DNA from: Leucogyrophana mollusca
Lineage: Eukaryota > Basidiomycota > Agaricomycetes > Boletales
NCBI GenBank assembly: GCA_021014945.1
Contig: MU266450.1
Location: 17,598 to 81,597 of the forward strand
Direction: 5' to 3'
DNA length: 64,000 bases
Of this stretch, positions 21,424 through 31,588 are shown in pieces (the first letter of the stretch is position 1; the number at the start of each line of letters is the position of its first letter). Both the position numbers and the translations under genes were made by a program. The notes under the pieces were generated by a model, which had not been told where the DNA came from, did no database searches, and worked only from the letters and a program-made list of their open reading frames with translations.

Positions 21424-23327
21424 TTATACGGGCCTTCCAGCAGCAAGCAGAACATGCCTCTTCCACTCGTTCAAGTCCACGTTTGACCCCAAGGAATCAT
21501 TCCGGACATGCGGCACGTTCCGAACTTCGTGCATGCTCTCCGACCCCCGGCGAATAGGCACAGACGCCATATCTATCAAGTCTCCCACATCAACTGAATT
21601 GCTCCGTGTAGTATCAGACAGGTGTAATTCGAACGTGGATGGCGAGGAACCTGATGCGTATCTTGGAGTGGGGAGCGCGGTCAAGGGTGGAGACAAGAAC
21701 CCGGTCTCCGAGTGGCGAGAAGTTCGTGCGTTCGAGTCCATATCCAAATCCGGATGATCGTGGACGCTCGCCATCATAGAGTGTACCGAGTGTGCTGGTG
21801 TGTCCGGGAGTGCGGCACTCGATGCAAGGGGGCTGGTAGGTGCAACTCTGTTCCCAATGGCACCGTTTTGGGCATGTATGGACTGTCTCCCAGATGCCAC
21901 CCTTGTCCGATATGGCCGGCGGCTTGCCGACGACTCATAAGCAGATACCGAGTAAGGTGAAGCAATGGTTGGGTGACTCGTAGGACGTCCGGCGGGGCCG
22001 TCAGCGGTCGGAAAGTCGTAGTACGCATTTTCTGGCAACACCGTAGTACTGTCAGACAACGTAGACATCCGTCTTTCGTCTATTCCATCTCGGAAGCGAT
22101 TTGGGAGAGGATGTGAAAGAAGGGAACCGGAACGAGAGGCAGGGTACCCCTCGGAAGACTCTGAAGATGAGTTAGACGCGTTGACAGCTCTGTCGGTGGT
22201 GTAGAAAGAGGGTGCTCGAATGGTCCGGCCCGCACTGGACCTAGGTGATAAAACAGAATACACCGACGTGGTACTTGGGGTGTTCGGTTCTCCAGCAGCC
22301 ATCACCACATCCACTCTGGCCGGTGAAATTGGCCGAAGATCAAACGAGGATGACGACGACGCATGGCTATGTGGTCTGGGAATGCTAGGGATGCCACGGT
22401 GGGCCGGCAAGTCCGATGCGTTCAACTCGGGGGATGTGCCTTCGGGATTGTGTAGCAACCACGCCTGAGACCTGGATGACACATGAGTTTTGCGTTTTTC
22501 TTCCTCTGAGTCGGGATTGAGTGGCGGGGTTTCCAGTCCGTCGGATGCTTTGGGTGTCGGCGGTGAGGGAATGACAGCCATGACCGGTAGGAATATAGCG
22601 TAAGCAATCACTATAGGAATAAGATCATGATCAGTCGAAGGAGCGGATGAGCAAATTTCATCAAGATAATCACGGAGGCCTGATATAACCCAAGAACCTG
22701 CTATAACGGCGATGGTCATTCCATGGCAATGAGCAGTGGAACCTACAAGGAGATGAAACCGGGTGTGACGCGTCAGACAGGGGAGATCTTACCGAAGGCA
22801 TTGCAAGGAAAGCGGGGGCTATCAAGCTCAAACACAACAGTGCCCGCTGGAGGTAAAGTGTTACATTCTCTGGGAGGGCACGACTAAGCTTGAATTACAC
22901 ACCAACATGAAGGCCGACAAGAACCGCGGTGCGCGCGGCATCCGGCCAAAATCGATATTTTACCACGATCCTGCGGCGTGTTAGGTGACTGCGCAAACAG
23001 CAGGGCGGTGGTCAGCTCACATGAGATAAAGAAGTATGGAGCTAATGAAATCCAATGCGATGAGCCCACAGAGGAAACCACCTGCGAAGCAGTTCAGCGT
23101 GGCATACCATGAATGAAGGCAAGACATTTACGTTGGCCCCCATTGTACGTGGACCAGTTACGACCCAAGTAGACCGCGATAAGGATGGTCCATATGAAGC
23201 AAAGTATTGCAGCAGAAGCTGCGAGTGACGGTTGAGATTATCATCAGCTCATCGAGGGCGGAAACAACTCACCAAAAAGTATTGTGCGCAGTTTGCGAAA
23301 CCAACCCCAGAGATCCGTCGAAGACAT
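21424..23327 (-). CDS. Four-span membrane protein with long Ser/Pro-rich tail (family copy A)
   Basis: Begins at ATG 23327 with a 19-residue first exon (MSSTDLWGWFRKLRTILFG) ending in a phase-1 intron. Exon 2 is span 1 (LCFIWTILIAVYLGRNW) and also ends in phase 1. Later exons give span 2 (GGFLCGLIALDFISSILLYL), span 3 with the motif RFWPDAARTAVLVGLHVG, a Cys-containing loop, and span 4 in two parts. The last exon, 431 codons, is mostly a disordered cytoplasmic tail rich in Ser, Pro and Arg, with many SPR-type phosphorylation-like sites. Function is unknown; the topology is MARVEL-like but no domain match can be claimed by eye. It is divergent from the proton-channel gene (540 bp apart) and related to copies at 24926, 31589 and 50224. 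Confidence 0.78.
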
Positions 23328-23868
23328 TAAACCGTGAAGTGTATTGGAGAAGATCAGCAAGTCGAAGGCGAAGAATGAAGTAGGGTACGGAAGAAGAATC
23401 GAAATAAAAGCAAGGCCGTGAAGAGAAAAGAACAAATTAGCCCCGTCAGTACCAGACAGACACAGGTGGTGGACCAGCCTTCATGATTATTTAAGGCCAC
23501 GATGGTTTAAGTTGCTGAGAAAGGGGTGGTAAATATAGCGCGCTTGGGTAACGAGAGGCGTCGATGACATTGGCAGTGCAGCCTCAAGTTACCAGCGTGC
23601 CAGCGCCCATGAGTAACAGCCTCGCAAGCCCCGAATAACTTTTTTGTATATCGTGTTTTTGAAAAATAACCCTGTGGATCAGTGGGTAAAAAACAAGCAC
23701 CGAACAAGTCCTCACCAGCAGCGACCGTGGCACAATGAATCAATTCATGGGACTACTCATCCGCCACGTGCTAGCTGCGGGCACTGGGCATCCCAGAAAG
23801 GTAAAGTAGGAACACAAGGAATATCCATCAAGCTCAACAAGCGCTGGCCACCTTGTTGAGCAACCATC
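23328..23868. other. Divergent promoter region between membrane protein A and proton channel
   Basis: Separates two divergent start codons. Contains a T/A-rich stretch near 23490 (TTATTTAAGG). No coding sequence seen. Confidence 0.45.
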
Positions 23869-24661
23869 ATGTCGGACCAAGCTGAACAGCAGCCTCTCCT
23901 TGCCTTTCCTTATGACACAGAAGGCACAACTCCAGAGGGGCCCAAAAGCACTGTAGGCGCTTGGCGCGAGAAAACAGCCGGTTTCCTCGAGTCCACACAC
24001 CTTCACACCTTTGTCATCGCTCTGGTAAGTAGTATCTCCATTTCTAACTTTATCCACCTAACGGGCGGTGTAATTGCAGATTACGATTGACGCCGCTTGC
24101 GTGCTCGCTGACTTGGGATACAGTTTCTTGTCCGATGGATGCACTTCACCCGAGGGTCCAGAAGCACCCGCCTGGCTTGAGGTCTTGGCCAACATATCTC
24201 TCGCAATCACCACATTCTTTTTGATCGAAATACCCCTCACACTCTGGGCTTTCGGACCACGCTTCTTCATTCCGTTCTCGGGGATACCTCACGCGCCCCT
24301 TCATTTGTTCGACGCGTTCATCATTGTCACTACATTTGTCCTCGAGTTTGTCCTCAAAGGGCGTGAGAGGGAACTGGCTGGCTTACTTATCATCCTCCGT
24401 CTGTGGCGACTGGTGAAATTGGTTGGAGGTGGGTTTGCCCTGACGCCGCCACCTGGTGGCTCCGTTGTCTGATGCGTTGCGACAGGTATCGCCGTGGGCG
24501 CCGGTGAAGTCGAAGAGGAAGTTCTCAAAGAGCTCGAGGAAACCAAGAGACAACTGGAGGGCACTACTGCTGCGCTGTCGAAAGCCCGAGACGAGAACCG
24601 AAAGTTGAGGTCGCGGGTGGTCTGGCTGGAGACTGGCGGATCCGAGGGATCCGAGTTGTGA
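23869..24661 (+). CDS. Voltage-gated proton channel (Hv1 type)
   Basis: Exons 23869-24024, 24080-24428 and 24486-24661 give 226 residues. The protein is a lone voltage-sensor domain followed by a coiled coil. Span 1 carries the selectivity aspartate (D56 in TIDAACVLADLG), span 2 has E102 in FFLIEIPLTLW, span 3 begins with D130 (LFDAFIIVTTFVLEF), and span 4 has the Hv1 signature R159, W161, R162 and K165 in ILRLWRLVKLVGG. No pore domain follows. The C-terminus (LKELEETKRQLEGTTAALSK) is predicted to form a dimerising coiled coil, as in animal Hv1. Such channels let protons leave the cell on depolarisation at high internal acidity. The third gating charge is Lys instead of the Arg of animal channels. 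Confidence 0.9.
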
Positions 24662-24925
24662 AGCGAGCTTTGGCGCCCTATCTATTTTCGCCTGTTTCTT
24701 GGAATGTCTCCTAACGAGACTTTATGGCTTTGGTTTCGCTCATTTAACTATTAGCATTTGTGGATATTAATACATGGTTTGATACATGCAAGAAATAGTG
24801 ATGGTAGAAAGAGAAGGTAAGCTAATGGCTACAGTTATACACCCGTGCGCATGAAAAGATGAATAGAGAACACAAACTAAGATGTCACCGTCAAGGTCCA
24901 AAATGCAAAGTGCAGCCCCAGCGTC

Positions 24926-26334
24926 TCACGGAGAAATTGGGGGCACGGTATGAACGGTAATCCCCTTGGCCGCATCAGCGCGTATCCATTCTGAGAGGCG
25001 CGGAAGTGGAATGGGAAGATCAGGGTCCGCAATTCTCGGTGGGAATGCCGTAGGTGTCTGCGGAGGCAAAGTTGATCGAGAATTGCGTGCATGAGCGTCA
25101 GACTCTCGGCAGATTTCAGCGTAATTAGAATCTCTGGGCGCTGACACCTCCCTCGGGCGTGCCTTTGGCGGAGATGAAAGTACAATCGGCTGCATAGAAA
25201 CCGGAGGAGCAGGTCGCCTGGCAAAAGGTTGATCGACGCCGCGACGGGTCTGAACCTTCTGTGCCCAAGATGGCCGTCTCGAATCCACGGACAGGCGATC
25301 GCGCGAGAACAAGATGGGATGCGAAGGGATGGCCTGACTCTCGATCCCCGAGAGCTTTTCCCATCGTTCTTGTATGTACCGCGTGACAGCACAAGACTCT
25401 TGACTCGCTATCGACGAAGCCGAAGGTTTCCTTGACAGCGTGCGTATAGATGTCTCTGGGGATGCTGTAGATTTCAGGGACAGGTCGCCTTCGGTGAACC
25501 AGGGCACCGCTTGCACCGATGTGGACCATATTGCTGGGTATTCATTTGCGTGCGTGACGGACATGACAATCAGGGTAAGGCAGTAGGTGAGGACTGAGAC
25601 GTAGTTGATGTCAGTCGAGCGCGTGGGCAAAGACCAGAGCATGGTACGTACGGACAAAAGTGGACAGCCAGCTAACAGGGACGAGCAAGGAAGCTGAAGC
25701 ACATGTTGTCCAGGTGGCTAGGGCAGAACACAATTTAGTTGACCCGTTTTCTTTCACAAAATCTAGCCGAAGTTGTGTGATCACCTTTGATGTGACATAA
25801 AACAGGAGGTCCGTTGACTGTAACGTCGATGCTGGCAGCTGGGGCAAGGTGGCAGGCTAAGCTAAAGGGGAAACTGGTAGTGACCAAGGAAACCCACCAA
25901 GTTGTAGCGCGCTCATCAGCACAGTCCACCCGCACTCGAACTTCACCTGTGCAGGCCTGGATTTCGAGCAAATGAAATCCGCCACCGAGGCCCTGTTCGG
26001 TTGGCATTTAGACAATGTCTCGACCTCACAGTAAATGGGGTTGCCTACAGAAATACAAACACAAATATTAAAGCGCTGTTGAGCACAAGAAAGACGGCCG
26101 CTCCGGGCGCTGTGGTGGTTGTGAGGATGCTATCAAGTAAGTATGCTTGGAGACTTACCCGTTGAGCCAGACGACTTGGACGCCGCAATGTTCCAAGACG
26201 CAAATATGAGCGAAAGCAGATTCAGGTAAGCCATGAGAGCTGGGAAGGACTGATAAGTGATGGTCCTACAGGAACGAATAGTTGACGAATGTACATAGGA
26301 ATATAGTGCGAATGATGATGAATGCATTTTGCAT
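24926..26334 (-). CDS. Four-span membrane protein with Pro/Ser-rich tail (family copy B)
   Basis: First exon from ATG 26334 (MQNAFIIIRTIFLS) ends with a phase-1 intron of 54 nt; exon 2 is span 1 (LMAYLNLLSLIFASWNIAAS), again ending in phase 1. Middle exons give a Cys-bearing loop and a span with VKFECGWTVLMSALQ, and the last membrane segment (WLSTFV joined to LTYCLTLIVMSV) is followed by HANEYPAIW and a disordered tail to the stop at 24926. FECGW and the xYPAIW/NPAVW motifs are shared with the copy at 31589. A start at 26234, further in, would remove the first exon and half of span 1 and is less likely. Function unknown. Confidence 0.74.
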
Positions 26335-27139
26335 CGCGTTGGGCGAGTGTTGTCGTTGGAGGAAATTGCTGCGACGTGAACGAGCGACTCTATAGAATTT
26401 AACTGACGTGGAGCAACGAGTGAAGAAAAGAGTGGAGCCCAAGATTAAGCAGCTGCAAGAAACGGCGAAGAGAGACGAGAAACTTGAAACCCGGATATGA
26501 AAAGATCAAACAGTTGGAGCCCAAGCCACAATTCGGTCCACCAGAGACGGAGCCAAAACTGATAGCTTCGGTCAGCATTATAACGCCTCCATTGTCGCAA
26601 CGTGGCTGTGGGCTGCGTGGGGAGGAAGCCACGGAGGACAATAAGCCAAGCTCGAGAACAACCAGCCTGAACAATGAGAACCATTGACATTGTCCAGAAA
26701 AGGAAATCGCGGTACATTAGGAGGTAACGGTGCTATTTTCCGCACATTGTCCAGGACGCGACAAATCCATGGACGAGTCTCTGCAATACCTATGCAATAA
26801 CTATCAACGCTGTTTTTACTGCCTACACGCATCGTACTGGCTTATCGGAATCGGATGGGGTGAATGATCGAAAGGATACACCTTACAGCCGCAATAATGT
26901 CCGTCCAGGCGAAGGCGACGAAGAAGAGTGGACATGCATCAATCATCAGTCGGCGGCGTATGTACGCAGTAAGATGACATGTGCACACCTGAGAAAATGG
27001 TAAACCAAAGTGGACCTAGGCCTTGACTGAGTTGATGGTGTCTTTTCCATCAAGTGAGTTTCTATTATGAGAGTCAAGGTAAGGGTCCAGAAACGCGTTT
27101 CATTATGGGTGTTGCATACCACAGTAGGACCTGACGGAC
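26335..27139. other. Intergenic region, possible exon relics
   Basis: On the minus strand, a short frame around 26900-26990 bounded by splice-like signals reads YIRRRLMIDACPLFFVAFAW and another at 26445-26717 has hydrophobic runs (WTMSMVLIVQAG). They cannot be joined into a protein with a start, and may be the remains of another four-span copy. Otherwise nothing recognised. Confidence 0.3.
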
Positions 27140-27456
27140 TCAGGAAGAATCCTGCTTTGTTGCAGCAAGGTTGTACTGCACATTCTTCCGATACTTAGTG
27201 GCCAAGTCCGCCGCGATCTTGACAGAGGCGTTGGCGCGGAGAATTTCCTGAGCGAATTCAGAGTCAGTCATGGTCAAGCGATCAATGCGGACCTACCTCT
27301 ACGCAGTGGTTGAGCTCGAGCACCATCTCCGTGCAGACGGACTGAGAGAGGATCGGTTTGAGGCTCGATGCAGGCGGGGGAATACTTGGTACTTACGGCG
27401 TTCTTGAGAATACGCTCCAGCAGGACAGCTTGCCGTTCAGCGTGCGGATTTTCCAT
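27140..27456 (-). CDS. DAD4: DASH complex subunit DAD4
   Basis: Exons 27456-27397, 27341-27297 and 27247-27140 join in phase 0 to 70 residues: MENPHAERQAVLLERILKNA, then SVCTEMVLELNHCVE, then EILRANASVKIAADLATKYR and a short end NVQYNLAATKQDSS. The MENPHxxRQxxLLxRI start and NVxYNLxAT end are the DAD4 hallmarks and the length fits the family. DAD4 is one of ten small subunits of the DASH/Dam1 ring that couples kinetochores to spindle microtubules. The short exons mean the gene is easily missed by simple ORF calling. Confidence 0.94.
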
Positions 27457-27879
27457 CGTTGACAAGTACAAGCAACTTGTCTAAGTGCTTGAGAAGCGTT
27501 GGGTACCAGGCGCTGAGTGCAAAGCGAGACGCGCCACAGAAGATAAGATCACGAGGTCAGACGCGACGACGTGAATTCGAACCAAACTCCGGCCGCTTTG
27601 AATAGGAACCAATGAACTGGAAGTTAAGCCATTGAACCGTCATATAAATCTTTGTTAAATCGTTCCTTCATTGATACAAATTGAAGGATATTGATACATA
27701 TCGACAGCAGTATCTTACAGCTCAACCTCAGTCCAGAGATCCTTAACGAACGCCCAAGCTCCATTGACCATACGCGTGCTTGCGGTGCGCCGCAATACAC
27801 GTTAAACCTATATCCGATATCAGTATCTGAGACAGGGTTCTCATCGATTTTGAATCAGAACCAGAACCGCTCACGCACC
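27457..27879. other. Intergenic: DAD4 promoter and Argonaute 3' end
   Basis: A sequence GGTTCGAATTC occurs on the minus strand near 27573-27583 and resembles a pol III B-box, but no A-box or cloverleaf surrounds it. Nothing else recognised. Confidence 0.35.
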
Positions 27880-30800
27880 TCACAAATAATACATGGTGTC
27901 CTTCAATTTCTCCTTTGCAACCCCAGCGCGCCATAAACTCCTCGCCTCAGCCACTACCTCTTCCTCAGCTGCGCTCCCGCTTCCCGTCCCGCTTGCCACC
28001 GTCCCACCAGTGCCCGCAAACCCCAAAAACAATTTCCGAAGGTAACACCGTCCTCGCTCGCACGCAACGTCCGCATAGTACGCCGGAGACACAAGGCTCA
28101 CCGCTTTCGTTGCACGTCCGAACATGTAGCTCAGTGAGTTGGTCAGAACTTGGAGGTCATCCGCCGTAAACCCGATCTCATCATACACAACATAATAGTG
28201 TGTCGGGCGTGTCGTTCCCTGCAACCCGCCATGTGCTATACGATGATCACTGATCAGCGAGGATCCGTCCAACTCCAATGCGTACATACCTTGCAAAAAG
28301 AAGTCAAAGTCATAGACAGCCGTCACACCACGATCGACGACCGTCCCTGGACGTGGGTTACCGTCATGGGCGGCGCTTGCCTCTTCGGTGGGATAGAATC
28401 GCGTGTGGTGACGCTTCCCACATACAACAATCGTGAGCTTGGGTCGGTAGGGTGTCTTTGGCGTGTCGAACTTGCGGAAGGCAGCGATAATCTCTGGGAG
28501 CTCTTCGGCACGGACGATGGGGAACTGACCCTGTGATATAGGTAAGGATCCTGAAAGACAGGCCGAAGACTGGGAAGGACTTGCCTCCGACACCCCATCA
28601 CGATAAACCAAGATTCGCTGGGGTAATTTATCACTGTTGTGTTTCTTGAAGAGATTCAACCGTTCGACCATCATTGCCTTCAGGTTGGTGATCATCTATT
28701 TCATCGATCTGCATCAGCATCAAGCCTATAGCGTAGGCGGAGGCCACACCTCTTTCTTCGACTCTTGGATCTCCAGGCTCGCAGGATATTGCGCGTAATG
28801 GTGGTCAATACTTGCGACGACCGCCGCGACGGACGCTGGAGCCAATGCCGTTACTCGCATAGTCAACAGGTATTCCTTGAGGAAGCACTCACGAGTCCCC
28901 TTTGCACTCCCTGGCCCGGGATGGGTAACATCCATACCGACTACCATTGTCGGAACTTGTGCCAGCCACCGCCCGCTCCTCTCGTCCAGCTTATGATTCA
29001 CCCCGCCCATCTTCATGTTCACCTTGAGAGCCACATTCGCAAAATACTGCATCTGTCCTCTCTCCTTCCGAATCTTTGCGGCATGCACACACACCGTCGC
29101 AACATCAAGGAACACGTCACATAAGTGTTTCAGGCCCTCGTATATCGCACGGTCGCCATTGGAGAGTATAACAAGGACAAGGTTCGGCTTTTGCTTGAGT
29201 CCCATAAGAGTCGTCCTGATTGTGGCAATAGCTTCCTTGCGAAGTGGCTCTGCGGGATCCTTCCGGGGAAGTTGAGCAGCTACATATGCAGGCTCTTCGC
29301 GTCCGACCTGCATGCCGCTCTTAGAACACATGTCGCGGAACCCCGCAATGACGTTGTGCAATTCCGGGTCCTGAGGTCCGCGAAACTCGTCTCTGCCGCC
29401 GTCCTGGATGAGGAGCACGGCCCAACGCTCCAGACGACCACCGACAGCGAACTTCACATTACGCAGGTTCCACGACGCTCTATCATCGATGCTCGCGACT
29501 GTATTTGCAGCGTACTTCAGTCCAGGTTTGGGAAGGATGCGCCCAGGGACAACAGCCATGTCAGGCCCAATGCTCACGCCAAAGGAGTTGAGAACGGTAG
29601 GGCCCGTCACACGGAATCCGAGTTCAGTGAGGCCGCTCGTAACAATTGCTTTGGCGTTAACATTTGGGGGTTTGCACGCAGCGAGGATCATCGATGCGGT
29701 GTGCTCATCTGTGAGTTTTCCGCGGAAGGGCTGATTGGGGAGGATTTCGCAAACTTCTGGTGGGAGGAAGTTCTTATTCTTTCCGCCGACATCGACCAGC
29801 GGGAGTTCTGGGTAGCGTAGGGTGATCTGGTACTCTGCGCACTTGATGTCAGGCCATGGGTTACCCAGTTAACAGGCACAAGTGACACTCACTGCGAGAA
29901 AAGTATTGTTCCACGGTGACCTGTCCCCCAAGCTCGTCACACTGGAACCTATACTGTCTGGCGTTCATGTGTGCGACGGTCTTCACGGTCTTCTTGTATC
30001 CCAGGTGACTGGTTTTTACTCTCACACCCTTTGCGAATACACTCATCCGCGCCCCAAAGCTCGAATCGCGGAAAGTCATCATTGCGTTTGCGAGGTTCCC
30101 GGGAGAGTAGAAAGCAGTGGTGCAGACGTTCACGTTCACCATGAGCTGACGGTGTGCAGGTCGGACGGATGAGTAAAACCCCTTCCACGCCTCAAGTCCT
30201 CCTCCTAGCGACATAGGAGGAGCAGCTGAGCGGAAGAAATATCTATTCCTCCCGACCTGCACACCGCTCCTCAGAGGATGGGCAGCGAGGATAACGTTGA
30301 GCGCCGATATGACCGGGAGAATGTCATAGTTTCTGTACTGTGGCTGGCCCTCGAGGTAGCTGGAACAAAAGACGTCAGCGAACTGCATGAAGTGCGGGTC
30401 CGTGTGGGGACAAACCTGAGAAGATTCTGTGTCTCAATATCTTGCGTGAATGTAATCGTAAGGGTGTATTCTCGGCCACCTTCCGCAGGTGGGCCGGCCT
30501 CGTCCTCATCGAAGTAGGCCACCTTGATCTGGAGCGGCTGACGCAGTCGCTCGGACGCAATCAGCTTCGCGCTGCTGTCATGGGCCACGGTGCCCCGCAT
30601 ACCCGCCTCGTTCCATGCACTCGTCTGTTCGGCCAGCTGAAATATACGCTGCTTCACCCTGCGTGTGGCTGTCCCAGCTGCTGGTGCAATAGCGACGTCA
30701 TACTCAAACAGCGGGCCCTTGGGTACACGGACAGGGAAGAAGTTTGCGCGAAGCTTTATTGCTGTACCAGCCGTGCCAAAACCAGGCCGTAGTGGCATGT

Positions 30801-31226
30801 CATCGCCCGCAACCGCAAGGGATTTCAGAGACGCCACCAAAGCCTTGTCCGAGTCGTCTGCAATACGCGCATCGACGTTAGAGGGTGCGTTTGGCGGGGC
30901 GTATACGCTGGAACATGAGTGTCGTCAACCGAGATACTACAAAGCTGGACGAAGAACACAGACCCTGGCTGTTCTCGTGGGCCGCTGCCAAATCCACCTC
31001 TTCCACCTCCGCGATCACCTCCGCGAAATCCACCTCGACCACGAAAATCGACAGGGCTTCCGCGCCCACTCGCAGACGGACTTCCCCCGTCACCCCTGCC
31101 TCGGCCTCTGTCACCATACCCGCCCCTGCCTCTGTCACCACCGTACCCACCACCTCGGCCTCTGTCACCACCATACCCGCCTCTTCCTCTTTCACCACCT
31201 CTGCCTCGGTCTCCTCTGAAGCTCAT
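27880..31226 (-). CDS. Argonaute protein with RGG-rich N-terminus
   Basis: Starts at ATG 31226 with an Arg-Gly-rich region (MSFRGDRGRGGERGRGGYGG and onward, about 80 residues), followed by the N domain (RANFFPVRVPKGPLFEYDVA), PAZ region (VQVGRNRYFF; WKGFYSSVRPAHRQLMVNVN), MID (LVLVILSNGDRAIYEGLKHL) and PIWI. PIWI catalytic residues are visible: Asp in VVGMDVTHPGPGS, Asp in VASIDHHYAQYP, and His in RPTHYYVVYDE, so slicer activity is plausible. The end is DTMYYL, a typical hydrophobic Argonaute C-terminus. It loads small RNAs and silences complementary transcripts. RGG regions are often methylated at arginine. Several introns of about 55 nt interrupt it; no break was found. Confidence 0.95.
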
Positions 31227-31263
31227 GAAGGTCGTCTGAAACTAGCCTGTATATAACAAGATC

Positions 31264-31340
31264 TGGCGCCGTGGCTCAGTGGTAGTAGAAGTATTGAGAG
31301 CGCAAGAGGAGCCCTAGTCTTTCGAGCGAGAGATACGCAG
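31264..31340 (+). repeat. tRNA-like relic or SINE-like element
   Basis: GGCGCCGTGGCTCAGTGGTA at its start is an almost perfect tRNA 5' half with A-box, and TTTCGAGCG about 50 nt later resembles a B-box, but no 3' acceptor strand pairs with GGCGCCG and no anticodon arm closes. It shares the A-box and a TCGAG...GAGATAC end with the element at 16011-16085. It lies 38 bp upstream of the Argonaute start. The remainder of 31227-31588 shows no gene. Confidence 0.3.
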
Positions 31341-31588
31341 CTTTAAATTGTTACCACTGGGGAACAATGAAGTGCTCGACAAGCTGTAGGTTGGCTGGAT
31401 GGCTTTACTGTACACGCTGAAATAGCGTGGTAGCTGTGCGAGCGGCTGCGCACAAGCGCGTGAGTCACAGTTAGTCCTAAGCCGGAACGCGGTAGCCGAC
31501 TAGGGGTGTCGATATCTTCAAGCTTTATCAAGAGTTGCCAACAACCGGAACAAGGCAGCCCAGCGAAAGAACAATACACCAAGTTGTA

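Noticed and set aside
26132..26234. Start of membrane protein B at 26234
   Set aside because: Would drop the short first exon that the other three family members have; the exon from 26334 joins in the same phase-1 position.
27573..27583. B-box-like GGTTCGAATTC on the minus strand
   Set aside because: No A-box, anticodon arm or acceptor stem around it.
31019..31220. Plus-strand Ser/Thr/Pro-rich frames with repeats
   Set aside because: Antisense of the RGG-rich Argonaute N-terminus.
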